Of a stretch of DNA of 64,000 nt, positions 27,306 through 36,437 are shown in pieces. Made by a program: the position numbers and the translations under genes. Position 1 is the stretch's first letter. Every line of letters begins with the position of its first letter. Below the pieces are notes generated by a model, which searched no databases, was not told the origin of the DNA, and worked only from the letters and a program-made list of their open reading frames with translations. Origin of the DNA: Shewanella sp. ANA-3 (GTDB taxonomy: Bacteria; Pseudomonadota; Gammaproteobacteria; Enterobacterales; Shewanellaceae); NCBI RefSeq assembly GCF_000203935.1, contig NC_008573.1:1-64000 (forward strand). The letters are read 5' to 3'.

Positions 27306-30300
27306 ATGACGACCTTTAAAACCGAAGCTCAATTTGAGCAGGCCTTTATCGAGGTGCTTACCCATAAAGGCTGGGAGCCTGAGATACTTAAAAACAAAAC
27401 CGAAGCGGATTTACTGCAAAACTGGGCGAACATTTTATTTGAGAACAATCGTCAGCAAGATCGCTTAAACGATGTGCCACTGACGGCAACGGAAATGCAG
27501 CAGATTATTGAGCAGATCAAAGAGCTAAAAACACCGCTTAAACTCAATGGGTTAATTAACGGCAAAACGGTAGCCATTAAGCGCGATAACCCCGCCGATG
27601 CCTTGCATCTTGGCAAAGAAGTCAGCCTAAAAATCTATGATCGCCAAGAAATTGCTGCCGGTCAAAGCCGTTACCAAATCGTCCAGCAGCCGAAATTTGA
27701 ACGCGGCAGCCCACTGCGTAATGACAGGCGTGGTGATGTGTTGTTACTGATTAACGGTATGCCGGTCATTCATGTTGAACTTAAACGCAGTGGCGTGCCA
27801 GTTAGCCAAGCGGTTAACCAAATCGAAAAGTATTCCAAAGAAGGTATTTTTAGTGGGCTGTTTTCACTCATTCAAGTGTTTGTCGCCATGGAGCCTAATG
27901 AGGCCAAATACTTTGCTAACCCAGGGCTAGATGGCAAGTTTAATCCAGATTACCAATTCAATTGGGCCGATTTTAACAACGAGCCCATGAACCATTGGAA
28001 AGATATTGCCTCGACACTGTTATCCATTCCCATGGCGCACCAGTTGATAGGCTTTTACACCGTTGCCGATGATACCGATGGTGTGCTTAAAGTGATGCGT
28101 AGTTATCAGTATTACGCCGCCAATGCGATATCGGATAAGGTAGCCAAAACCAACTGGCAACAATTGGGTAGCGCTGCTAATAACCCAGACCGCTTGGGCG
28201 GCTATGTGTGGCATACCACAGGTTCAGGCAAAACCATGACCAGCTTTAAATCAGCACAGCTCATTGCCCAATCAAAAGATGCCGATAAAGTCATTTTTTT
28301 GATGGATCGCATCGAGTTGGGCACCCAGTCGCTGGCGGAATACCGTAATTTTGCAGGCGATGGTGAAGATGTACAAGCGACCGAAAATACTCATGTATTG
28401 GTAACTAAGCTAAAAAGCACGTCCCCAGCCGATACTCTAATTGTTAGCTCTATTCAAAAAATGAGTAATATTTTTGAAGAAGTGGATGATGAAGGCACTG
28501 CAACAAACTCGGCAGATATTGAAAAAATCCGCGCTAAACGCTTGGTATTTATTATTGACGAGGCGCACCGTTCAACGTTTGGCGACATGCTGATCATTAT
28601 TAAACGCACCTTTCCCCGCGCCTTGTTTTTTGGTTTTACTGGCACTCCGATCCAAGAAGAAAATGAAAAAAACGGCAATACTACCAGTACCGTATTTGGC
28701 AATGAGTTGCACCGCTACAGCATAGCCGATGGTATTCGCGATGGTAACGTACTCGGCTTTGATCCCTATAAAGTGCCTACTTTTAGGGACGGTGACTTAA
28801 GGCAGGCTGTCGCCCTAGAGCAAGCTAAGTCGGGATCTGTAGCGGAAGCAATGGATAATCCTGCCAAAAAGAAAAAATTTAATTATTTTATGAATGAAGT
28901 GCCTATGGCTGGCTACAAAGACTCTACAGGTAAATACCACAAAGGTATTGAAGATTACGTACCTAAAAGTCAGTACCTAAGCGAGACTCACCAAGCCAAA
29001 GTGGTAGAAGATATTCTGCACAAATGGGATGTGCTAAGCCAAGGCAATAAGTTTCATGCGATTTTGGCTACTAACAGTATTGCTGAAGCCATTGATTATT
29101 ACCGTCTGCTAAAGGCTGCTAAGCCTGATTTAAAAGTATCAGCACTGTTTGATCCTAACATTGATAATGACGGCAGTGGTGACCGAGGGCCAACATTTAA
29201 AGGTGATGGCTTGGATGAGATTATGCGTGATTATAATGCGCGTTATGGCCACGATTTTGATTTTGCCCGCCATGCAGCATTTAAGAAAGATCTAGCCGCA
29301 CGCCTTGCTCACAAAAAACCTTATGAGCGTATTCATACCGATCCTACAAAACAGTTGGATTTATTGATTGTTGTAGACCAAATGCTCACCGGTTTTGACT
29401 CCAAGTGGCTGAATGTCTTGTATTTAGATAAGGTAATTAAATACCAAAACATCATCCAAGCCTTCTCTCGTACCAATCGATTGTTTGGCCCCGATAAGCC
29501 TCATGGTGTTATCCGTTACTATCGTTACCCGCATACGATGGAGCAACATATTAACGATGCGGTAAAACTATACTCTGGCGACAGACCCATTGGGTTATTT
29601 GTTGATAGGCTAGAAAGTAACTTAGAAGCAATGAATGAACTGTTCGGTGATATTACCGAGTTGTTCATTAGTGCCGGTGTGACAAATTTTGAAAAACTGC
29701 CAGAAGATGTTGAGGCGTGCGCAAAGTTTGCTGAACTATTTAAAGTATTTAACCAGCATCTAGAAGCCGCGAAGATACAAGGTTTACATTGGGAGCAGTC
29801 GGTTTATACATTCACGACGAACGCTTCAACAGGCGAAAATGGCACTGAACATGAGGTTACTCTCGCCATTAATGAACAAACCTACCTGAGCCTTGCGCTG
29901 CGTTATAAAGAGCTCGCATCAAAAGGTGATGGTGGTGGTGCGGGTGGCGGAGGTGTGCCTTTTGATATTAGTGGCTATTTGACGGAAATCGACACAGGAA
30001 AGATTGATGCCGACTATATGAATAGTCGCTTCGATAAATATTTAAAAGAGCTAAATCAGCATAATGATCAAGCCAGCATTCAACTTACGCTTAACGAACT
30101 GCACAAGTCATTTTCTTCACTGACGCAAGCTGAACAAAAATACGCCAAGCTTTTCTTACATGATTTACAGCGTGGCGATGCAAAGTTAATAGAAGGCCAT
30201 ACTTTCAGAGATTACATCAACACCTACAAAGACAATGCTGAAAACGCCCAGATTAATGCCATTGTTAATGCGTTAGGTTTAGATAAAAGCCAGCTTATTA

Positions 30301-30536
30301 GCTTATTAAACGATAGTGTCAATGAGAAACACCTTAATAATTTCGGTCGCTTTGATGCGCTTAAAGACACTGTTGATAAGGCAAAAGCCAAAGTTTATTT
30401 TGAAAAATTAGATGGCGTAACCATTCCACCTTTTAAGCTCAATATCCGAATCGATCAGTTTCTAAAACAGTTTATTTTTGCTCAGGCAGATGATCTTTTA
30501 AATGAAATTTATGAAGATGTTACTGAGATGATTTAA
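27306..30536 (+). CDS. hsdR: Type I restriction endonuclease subunit
   Basis: 1076 aa. N-terminal PD-(D/E)xK nuclease domain (VLLLINGMPVIHVELKRSG carries E-x-K) and SF2 translocase with Walker A TTGSGKTMTSF, Walker B IIDEAHRSTFGD, motif III FGFTGTPIQ and motif VI QAFSRTNRL. A Gly-rich linker lies near residue 875 before the C-terminal domain. SD GGGAG precedes the ATG. Separated from hsdS by 171 bp, in which I find no convincing gene. Confidence 0.94.
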   Translation: MTTFKTEAQFEQAFIEVLTHKGWEPEILKNKTEADLLQNWANILFENNRQQDRLNDVPLTATEMQQIIEQIKELKTPLKLNGLINGKTVAIKRDNPADALHLGKEVSLKIYDRQEIAAGQSRYQIVQQPKFERGSPLRNDRRGDVLLLINGMPVIHVELKRSGVPVSQAVNQIEKYSKEGIFSGLFSLIQVFVAMEPNEAKYFANPGLDGKFNPDYQFNWADFNNEPMNHWKDIASTLLSIPMAHQLIGFYTVADDTDGVLKVMRSYQYYAANAISDKVAKTNWQQLGSAANNPDRLGGYVWHTTGSGKTMTSFKSAQLIAQSKDADKVIFLMDRIELGTQSLAEYRNFAGDGEDVQATENTHVLVTKLKSTSPADTLIVSSIQKMSNIFEEVDDEGTATNSADIEKIRAKRLVFIIDEAHRSTFGDMLIIIKRTFPRALFFGFTGTPIQEENEKNGNTTSTVFGNELHRYSIADGIRDGNVLGFDPYKVPTFRDGDLRQAVALEQAKSGSVAEAMDNPAKKKKFNYFMNEVPMAGYKDSTGKYHKGIEDYVPKSQYLSETHQAKVVEDILHKWDVLSQGNKFHAILATNSIAEAIDYYRLLKAAKPDLKVSALFDPNIDNDGSGDRGPTFKGDGLDEIMRDYNARYGHDFDFARHAAFKKDLAARLAHKKPYERIHTDPTKQLDLLIVVDQMLTGFDSKWLNVLYLDKVIKYQNIIQAFSRTNRLFGPDKPHGVIRYYRYPHTMEQHINDAVKLYSGDRPIGLFVDRLESNLEAMNELFGDITELFISAGVTNFEKLPEDVEACAKFAELFKVFNQHLEAAKIQGLHWEQSVYTFTTNASTGENGTEHEVTLAINEQTYLSLALRYKELASKGDGGGAGGGGVPFDISGYLTEIDTGKIDADYMNSRFDKYLKELNQHNDQASIQLTLNELHKSFSSLTQAEQKYAKLFLHDLQRGDAKLIEGHTFRDYINTYKDNAENAQINAIVNALGLDKSQLISLLNDSVNEKHLNNFGRFDALKDTVDKAKAKVYFEKLDGVTIPPFKLNIRIDQFLKQFIFAQADDLLNEIYEDVTEMI

Positions 30537-30726
30537 TGCCTTACAATCCGGCCTTTAGTATTACCCAATCACACTTAAGCAGGTTGCAGAGATCAGTGAA
30601 ACGATCGGTCGTTTAAGTGCGCGTATTGAACAGGCGCAGGCACTCCGGCTGCGTTGTGTCAACCGTATCCGTACGGTGCAAGGCTCGTTGGCGATTAAGG
30701 GCAACACCTCCTTAGGCGAGGCGTAA
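30536..30726 (+). pseudogene. Fic-family protein, frameshifted N-terminal remnant
   Basis: The ATG overlaps the hsdR stop by one base. The first codons read MPYNPAFSITQSHL, then a frameshift; the other frame continues VAEISETIGRLSARIEQAQ, ending QGSLAIKGNTSLGEA then stop. This is the conserved N-terminal region of Fic proteins (AMP transferases) including the NRIRT-QGS-I-GN block that often carries the inhibitory helix. The catalytic HPFxxGNG domain is absent. Fic genes often accompany type I systems. Confidence 0.75.
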
Positions 30727-30911
30727 AACACCGTCAAAAGAGGTGCTTGAAGTAAAAACCGCATTACGAAAAGTAAGCCTAATCGGAGCATTCTGCGAAC
30801 ACTGAGTGAAAAGAGCTAGCAAGCTTTGGGGCAAAAATGTGCTAACTCTTAATCCGCACATTCACCAAAAGAGCCAAAAAATATCAAACTATTATATAAA
30901 CGCACAAAGGA

Positions 30912-31270
30912 TTCATAGAGTTATGTCCAAAAATTTACACATTTGGACAATATCACACGCTATATTAATTGTGAATGTCATCTGGCATTACTTTGTTGAG
31001 GATATACAAGAAAATCGCCGCCGAAGTGCAGGTGACAACTACGGTTCCAATGCCATAAATAAATAACGAAATTAACGTGCTAACAAAAAACACGTTTTGA
31101 ATAACCATCGCCGGAAATGTATTGGTATTATCCATTTTAGTTGTGACCAGTAATGTGGCAAGCGCCAGAAAAGCAGGGGTGTGAAACTCAACAAGCCCTT
31201 TATCACTTAGCATATACAACCCAGCCGCCATAAAAGCGATAGCGGCGCCTGACCGGAGTAAAGGTATTGC
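30912..31270 (-). repeat. Direct repeat copy B with empty TnpB target
   Basis: Homologous to 11528-11880 in the same orientation. At 30912-30924 TTCAT is followed directly by AGAGTTA, the uninterrupted version of the site that carries the TnpB element in copy A. Confidence 0.85.
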
Positions 31271-31375
31271 GTGATTATGTCGATAAGGGAACATCATCCA
31301 CAACGCCCAAAAGAAGCCTAAGCCGGATAAGTTGCGTACAACATCATGTAAGGTAAGAGAGGATAATTGAATCAT
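30965..31375 (-). CDS. Hypothetical membrane protein
   Basis: 136 aa with about four hydrophobic helices (residues 17-28, 40-55, 64-74, 91-126) and a conserved polar segment TTKMDNTNTFPAM. No family recognised. This is the intact version of the truncated gene at 11.6 kb, with 92-95 percent similarity over the shared part. It lies 29 bp downstream of the next minus-strand gene and may share its transcript. Confidence 0.65.
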   Translation of the reverse strand: MIQLSSLTLHDVVRNLSGLGFFWALWMMFPYRHNHAIPLLRSGAAIAFMAAGLYMLSDKGLVEFHTPAFLALATLLVTTKMDNTNTFPAMVIQNVFFVSTLISLFIYGIGTVVVTCTSAAIFLYILNKVMPDDIHN

Positions 31376-31404
31376 AGCGAGATTACCTTTCAGCTATTTT
31401 TGCA

Positions 31405-32007
31405 CTATTGAGCATCCATCCAATGAGCGCTATCGATGATAAAAATGTCTGCAGTGTTGTTTGTTAAAACCACACATTCAATCAATTGATAATCTGAGTT
31501 AAACAACGTCTTAAGTGCAATTAAATTGTCCTCTGAAGTGTAGCGATAGTTAATTATCATCGGAGCTATTTGCCGGCCATCTTCATTGAAGCAGTTCTCG
31601 ATCTGCACTCGGTTAAAACGTATCTCACAGGCATTGTGGTCCACTGTCACAGGTTGTTCACTGGTGCGGAATTGGATTGGCTCTTTGATAGCATCAATCG
31701 CAGTGACCAACCATTCAGCGAGCGCCATCATCCTGTCGTATTTGACACTGGAGCTGTTGATAACCGATAACATTTGATTAATGCAGGCTTCCATGTCCTG
31801 CCCTTGGCGCCCAAGCAGGATGACACGCTTAACATGACTCTTAATTTCACGGCAAGCCTTGTCATCGACAAATGGCTTTAACCTTTTAATCAAAATCTCA
31901 TTGCGGCGCTGAACAGGAACAAATCGGCCTGATTCTGCGCAGGTGAGATAGAGGTGCATCTGAGCAGAGCGAAACACTGTCTTAAGCTGCTCTTCGTAAC
32001 TGTTCAT
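31405..32007 (-). CDS. Hypothetical protein
   Basis: 200 aa, soluble, with an N-terminal helical half (QMHLYLTCAESGRFVPVQRRNE, then KRLKPFVDDKACREIKSHVKR) and a beta-rich C-terminus. No family recognised. It lies downstream of the tus-like gene (95 bp gap) and upstream of the membrane protein, all on minus. Confidence 0.6.
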   Translation of the reverse strand: MNSYEEQLKTVFRSAQMHLYLTCAESGRFVPVQRRNEILIKRLKPFVDDKACREIKSHVKRVILLGRQGQDMEACINQMLSVINSSSVKYDRMMALAEWLVTAIDAIKEPIQFRTSEQPVTVDHNACEIRFNRVQIENCFNEDGRQIAPMIINYRYTSEDNLIALKTLFNSDYQLIECVVLTNNTADIFIIDSAHWMDAQ

Positions 32008-32101
32008 CTTTTTAAACCTTTCAAATTAAATTGCTTTAGGCACTGTATTACTTCGTGAAAATTACGCAAAAATTGAGGGGGTCACTCTCCGTTTGCGGTC
32101 T

Positions 32102-32974
32102 TTAATTCCTTGCTTCATAGCTGGAGCCATTAAAGGATCCCAGTGGCGTAGCTGCTTGCTTATCGGCACGAGTACCGCGCTTAACTGAAGCATCAAACGT
32201 AGTGAGCGGCTTGATCTCCAACGGCTCACTTTGCAATACGATAAGCGGCATCGTAGCGGTAACCGTTTTCACCTTCCCGTTAATCATGAGATTGGCCACT
32301 GGCTGCGGTTGAATATCCCGACGCGCCCGAATCATAGCTTCTGGGGTGCTCAAGATGTTCTGCTTTAACAGCAATAGCTGACTTGGGCATTCATCGCCAA
32401 GGCGCTTAATATCCGCGTTCAGTCGCTCAAGCAATTTGTCCTTATCGACCTTCGACACCACATCTTTGCATAACCAGCTGAACCGCGCCGAGGTCATTGG
32501 CTCGTTAAAGCAGCGGATTTGGCGATAGAGATGTAACGCCATGACACCAGGGCAAACCTCGCGTAGTTTCTCAAATCTGTCAGCACGGGTGCTGTACTTG
32601 GTGGTGATTTCCTTCTCGATGGCCGTTTTAGCCAAGTTAATCCGGGCAATGACATCCATAACTTTGTTAGTGACTAACGGCGATGTGGAGTACCAAAGCA
32701 CCCCAGGCGTCCTACGAGCTGAGCGCTGCGAGTAATCAGGATGAATGTGTAAATCACCATAAGCGAGTTTGGCTTTCGTTACTGCTGCAAGCCCCAGTGT
32801 TTCGCGTACCGAAATCACCGTCTCCGGCTCGCGAACTTTCTCAGCCGATTTCATTACGGGTGGTACAGGTGTCACGCTGGCACGAACAGGGGTATTCGAA
32901 TCCAGCAGGTGATTGAGCTGCAACAAGGTGGATTGGATCACTTCATAATTATCCGATAGAATACACAAAGTCAT
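32102..32974 (-). CDS. tus: Tus-like replication terminus site-binding protein
   Basis: 290 aa. Similar in order and spacing to E. coli Tus: TPGVLWYS (Tus LPGVLCYQ), CPGVMALHLYRQI (LPGLITLNAYRTL), MTSARFSWLCKDVV (ATLRFGWANKHII), and QPQPVANLMINGK before MPLIVLQ (VQPIARVWYKGD...TPLIAL). Tus binds Ter sites and blocks replicative helicase in one direction. On a plasmid or element it could impose one-way fork arrest. A Ter-like sequence lies 57 bp upstream, matching the E. coli arrangement in which TerB overlaps the tus promoter and gives autorepression. Recognition is by motif; identity is low. Confidence 0.8.
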   Translation of the reverse strand: MTLCILSDNYEVIQSTLLQLNHLLDSNTPVRASVTPVPPVMKSAEKVREPETVISVRETLGLAAVTKAKLAYGDLHIHPDYSQRSARRTPGVLWYSTSPLVTNKVMDVIARINLAKTAIEKEITTKYSTRADRFEKLREVCPGVMALHLYRQIRCFNEPMTSARFSWLCKDVVSKVDKDKLLERLNADIKRLGDECPSQLLLLKQNILSTPEAMIRARRDIQPQPVANLMINGKVKTVTATMPLIVLQSEPLEIKPLTTFDASVKRGTRADKQAATPLGSFNGSSYEARN

Positions 32975-33030
32975 TACCTTAAAGTATTTCTGTTATTGTC
33001 TTACTGTAATCCTATTTAGTCCATCATGCA

Positions 33031-33049
33031 ATGTTGTTGACTAACAAAG
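33031..33049 (+). promoter_or_regulatory. Ter-like site upstream of tus homologue
   Basis: ATGTTGTTGACTAACAAAG keeps the ATGTTGT and ACTAA parts of the E. coli Ter core (ATGTTGTAACTAA) with one extra base in the middle. A second related sequence, GTATGTTGTGAA, is at 33234-33245. Binding is inferred. Confidence 0.4.
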
Positions 33050-33317
33050 ATAGGCGTACACCCCCACCTCCCGAGTACCTGGATAGATAATTAATTGTGC
33101 ATATCGAGTGGCGATGGCCTTATTCAAGAAAATGTAAGAGATATTTTAGAAAAGCCTAGGTGCGCCGTGATTTTGGAAATTTCCGCCAAATTCGAGTTAG
33201 GACGTTGATAGTCTGGTTTTTTTCTAATTATTGGTATGTTGTGAATGTTAGAAATGCTGTGAGGATACCGCTGTATAAATCTTTGTATGTTGGGAGATAA
33301 GGTCAATATTTATTGAG

Positions 33318-34007
33318 TTATTCCTTCCATCCTTCATCAAATCGTTCAGTTAATTGGTTATTAATTGATTGGTACTCGAGTTCCAACTCTTTATCAAATT
33401 CAGGATCATCACCTGTCTTTTGATAACAGCCACGCTCTTTAAGAATACAGGTCTCTATCTGAGACAGAGTTGACTTGGTTCTTTCAATTGTTTGGTCAAC
33501 ATTCATCCAGAACTCATCGGAGAGCAGTAGGACTTTTTCTCCCCCTGATTGGTAATTTAAATGAACCTCAAAGGTCTTTACCATCATTTGAAACGTGCCA
33601 TGAGCAACGGCATTTCGCCATTCCTGAATTTTCTTCAAGTCCTCCTGTAAATTAGCCTTCTTCTTACCGGTGCAATATGAGGTTACATTGAGGATTTTCA
33701 ATAAAATATCACGCTTTGTGTTGTAACTCATTACTGTAGATTCGATTAGTAATTCATCAAATAAACAATGTCTGTTGTATTCCTCTTCAGAGTGATTCTG
33801 ACTAGCAAAAAAATAGCTGCTAATAATACTGCCAATATCTGCATCAATATCTGTAGCTGCAGATACGACCATCGCAGCGTTATCTGTGGCATTTTTTGAA
33901 ATTTCTTGTATTTGGTCAGCGTGGCGCTCCATGTGGATCAATGCATCGCTCACATCAGCAAAATCTAGGGCATGTGAAACTGGCACTTCTTGCTTCAGTT
34001 TGTACAT
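33318..34007 (-). CDS. HEPN-like protein of unknown function
   Basis: 229 aa, helical. WRNAVAHGTF near residue 132 fits the HEPN motif (R-x4-H), found in many ribonuclease toxins and defence proteins; preceding helices (SYNTKRDILLKIL) are consistent. No partner antitoxin gene is evident next to it. It reads divergently from the GIY-YIG gene. Confidence 0.5.
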   Translation of the reverse strand: MYKLKQEVPVSHALDFADVSDALIHMERHADQIQEISKNATDNAAMVVSAATDIDADIGSIISSYFFASQNHSEEEYNRHCLFDELLIESTVMSYNTKRDILLKILNVTSYCTGKKKANLQEDLKKIQEWRNAVAHGTFQMMVKTFEVHLNYQSGGEKVLLLSDEFWMNVDQTIERTKSTLSQIETCILKERGCYQKTGDDPEFDKELELEYQSINNQLTERFDEGWKE

Positions 34008-34150
34008 AACTATCCCTTACGAATAAAGATAACTCATTGTACATTCGTAGCTTTATTATTCAACGTCACTCTTAATGACCTATTCATTGGCATTGGACAC
34101 CATACTTATTTGAGCTATATTTATTGGAAATTCTATAGGTTCAATTAAGT

Positions 34151-35299
34151 ATGCCTTCTAATGCCTTTCTAACGATAGGAAAAGCCGCAGACGGAGAATT
34201 AATTAGTATCGATGCGGTGAAGAGTGGTAAAACTGACCTCTCCTGCCCCTTTTGTGCCGTGCCGTTGATCGCAGCAAAGGGGCTAGTCAATATTCATCAC
34301 TTTCGTCATGATGGCGAAACTTGCCATGAGTCACTGCAACAGCTGCCACAAATACCAGGCTGGGATCACTTTCACCTCTGCGTGCCGGATTTCCTTGTTA
34401 ATGTCTTACAGAATTACGCCGAAGCCCATCCTGGGGAAGTATTTTGGTATGAACCTAAGCATGTTCGTGATCTGTTAAAGCACAATCTTATTGAGACCGA
34501 CAGTTACACGGGTAAATATCGACTGACCGATGCCGCGTTAATCATCACCGGCCAACTATCGCTGAGTAAATTCAGCAACTGGTTTCGCCGCCAACTCACA
34601 GCCCGGATACATAGAAAATCGCAGTTAGTGGCTAACAACGAACTACATCGAGCACACTTTGAGATTGAGGCTTGGCGCCAACAACAGCTGATGGTAGCCA
34701 CCACCTACTTATTTGAGTTAACCCTAGACAATGGTGAAGTGATTTATAAGGTGGGCCGGACTCGTCGTGAGGTAGACGTGAGACTAGCTGAAGTTGAATC
34801 CGAGATGAAAGCCCACTTTAACCAGGGCATCTGCGCCAAAGTATTGCGGTTAATCCCTAACGGCGGTTATCTGGAGCAGTATGTATTGTATCGATACCGG
34901 CTATCAAAGAGAGAGATAGGAAAACATCAAGAATATCTGAGCCTCGATGCGTCAGCATTGAAACAGCTTAAGGCGGCATTCACCCGCGCAGCCAATGACT
35001 TAGCCCCCTTCGATAAGGACGAGCGCTTTATTGCATCTGGGCGTTGGCGTTACGAACCCAAGCGATTAGACGCGGTACGCAAAGGGATTAAGCAGACTGT
35101 AGAAAGTGGTAGCAGTTTCGGGCGCCCCAAGGGAACAACCAAGGTCGGCAGCGAGGAATGGCGCAAGCAGTATCAATATGTGATTGATCTGTTAGAGGCA
35201 GGCAATCTCTCTCAAGAGAAAATCGCCAGAATGACATTTAATAGCACCTCGACGGTGAAGCGAGTTAAACAAGTTATATCCAAGGAAACGCCAGAATAA
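34151..35299 (+). CDS. CoiA-like / GIY-YIG / HTH fusion nuclease
   Basis: 382 aa with three parts. Residues ~28-60: a CoiA-type zinc block (CPFCAVPLIAAKG, HHFRHD, CHES). Residues ~185-255: a T5orf172/GIY-YIG-type nuclease core (TYLFELTLDNGEVIYKVGRT, then Arg in RREVDVRLAEVE). Residues ~320-375: a resolvase/Hin-like HTH (GRPKGTTKVG, LSQEKIARMTFNSTSTVKRV). The combination suggests a sequence-guided DNA nuclease, perhaps acting on incoming single-stranded DNA or as a homing-type enzyme. It stands alone between divergent promoters. Confidence 0.65.
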   Translation: MPSNAFLTIGKAADGELISIDAVKSGKTDLSCPFCAVPLIAAKGLVNIHHFRHDGETCHESLQQLPQIPGWDHFHLCVPDFLVNVLQNYAEAHPGEVFWYEPKHVRDLLKHNLIETDSYTGKYRLTDAALIITGQLSLSKFSNWFRRQLTARIHRKSQLVANNELHRAHFEIEAWRQQQLMVATTYLFELTLDNGEVIYKVGRTRREVDVRLAEVESEMKAHFNQGICAKVLRLIPNGGYLEQYVLYRYRLSKREIGKHQEYLSLDASALKQLKAAFTRAANDLAPFDKDERFIASGRWRYEPKRLDAVRKGIKQTVESGSSFGRPKGTTKVGSEEWRKQYQYVIDLLEAGNLSQEKIARMTFNSTSTVKRVKQVISKETPE

Positions 35300-35478
35300 G
35301 CGCGTCAGAGTTTAACGGAATTATCAGGTGTACTCCGTGCTCTTGCTTATTCCTTCCCCCTAGTTTGCATGATGGTCTAAATTGAATTATTTTGGCATCG
35401 GTTATATTGGGAATTATCATTTGGTGTTAATGTCTTCCCCAGAATTACATTTGGAAATCTTTTGCTCGGGACGAAACA

Positions 35479-35682
35479 ATGTTACGTGAGATGTTCAACT
35501 TCAATAGTGCTAGTGACACAGTGAAAACCTATGTATTGCGCTTACGCCGTGCCAAGCAAATGGAAACACTGGAGGTGATGGTTGAGCGCTTGGAGGCAGA
35601 TGCCAAAAACGCCGATGAGCGCGCCGACATCGCCCATGCATACAGCATTAGGGAGATGGAGATCTCTAACAGTATTGACTAA
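35479..35682 (+). CDS. Small hypothetical protein
   Basis: 67 aa, charged and helical (VKTYVLRLRRAKQMETLEVM). No domain recognised. It ends 16 bp before the next gene on the same strand, so probably cotranscribed with it. Weak SD. Confidence 0.5.
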   Translation: MLREMFNFNSASDTVKTYVLRLRRAKQMETLEVMVERLEADAKNADERADIAHAYSIREMEISNSID

Positions 35683-35698
35683 GCTTAAGTAACCACTT

Positions 35699-36355
35699 AT
35701 GGCAAATGAAGGCTGGTTAGCCGTAATTAGTTTAGGGGTAACCTTAACGTTATTATCGCTATTGCGCGACAGGTTATTTTCCACCATTGGGCGTGGTTTG
35801 TTGTTTCGTCTTTATGCGGCCCCGGGTGTATTTGTCCATGAACTCAGTCATGCTCTTACTGCAATTCTGTTTCGGTTTACCATTACCAAAATATCCTTTT
35901 TCTCACCACAGCCTGACGGCACACTTGGCTTTGTGCAGTACCAGTACCGACCATCATTAATTAGCCCTGTGTTACGTTTATTCGTCGGAATAGCCCCGCT
36001 TTTCGGCGGATGTGCTGTTGTGTGCATACTTAATTGGTTATTCCAGGCGCCAGCCACCATTGACTGGTCTGCACTTTATAATTTCGCCGTTGATGAACCG
36101 TTGCGGTTTGGAATCTGGATGTATTTCACTTCTTCAGTCGTGGCTAATGCCGTTCCAAGCAAGTTTGATTTGAATAACAGCTATATTGCTCTGTACTGTC
36201 TGTGTTTTGTGATTGGAACCCTGCCGCTCAGTTACACCCCTCTTTTGAATTTGCTCAGCTCTATCATGGCACTGTGCTTATTGGTAGTGTTACTCTTTGT
36301 AGTAGTGTTATCTGGGGTATATTTCTGGCGACAACTTTCAAACATTAACATTTAA
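35699..36355 (+). CDS. Membrane protein with M50-like HExxH motif
   Basis: 218 aa with about five membrane helices. FVHELSHALTAILF places an HExxH zinc-protease motif in or near a helix, as in M50 (site-2-protease-like) intramembrane metalloproteases. The usual second motif (NPDG-like) is not obvious, although a short QPDGTLGF follows. Could be an active protease or a divergent relative. Confidence 0.55.
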   Translation: MANEGWLAVISLGVTLTLLSLLRDRLFSTIGRGLLFRLYAAPGVFVHELSHALTAILFRFTITKISFFSPQPDGTLGFVQYQYRPSLISPVLRLFVGIAPLFGGCAVVCILNWLFQAPATIDWSALYNFAVDEPLRFGIWMYFTSSVVANAVPSKFDLNNSYIALYCLCFVIGTLPLSYTPLLNLLSSIMALCLLVVLLFVVVLSGVYFWRQLSNINI

Positions 36356-36437
36356 GCACGTTGATAATCATTATCTATGAGCAGCTATTTCCGGATCGCG
36401 CGTAGAGTGAAACCAATTCAATCAGGAGTTTTATTCG

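Noticed and set aside
27134..27319. 61-codon ORF between hsdS and hsdR
   Set aside because: No SD, unusual composition, and it overlaps the hsdR SD and start; more likely untranslated spacer.
33124..33306. 60-codon minus ORF
   Set aside because: AT-rich, no SD, no operon context; lies in the Ter-like/promoter region.
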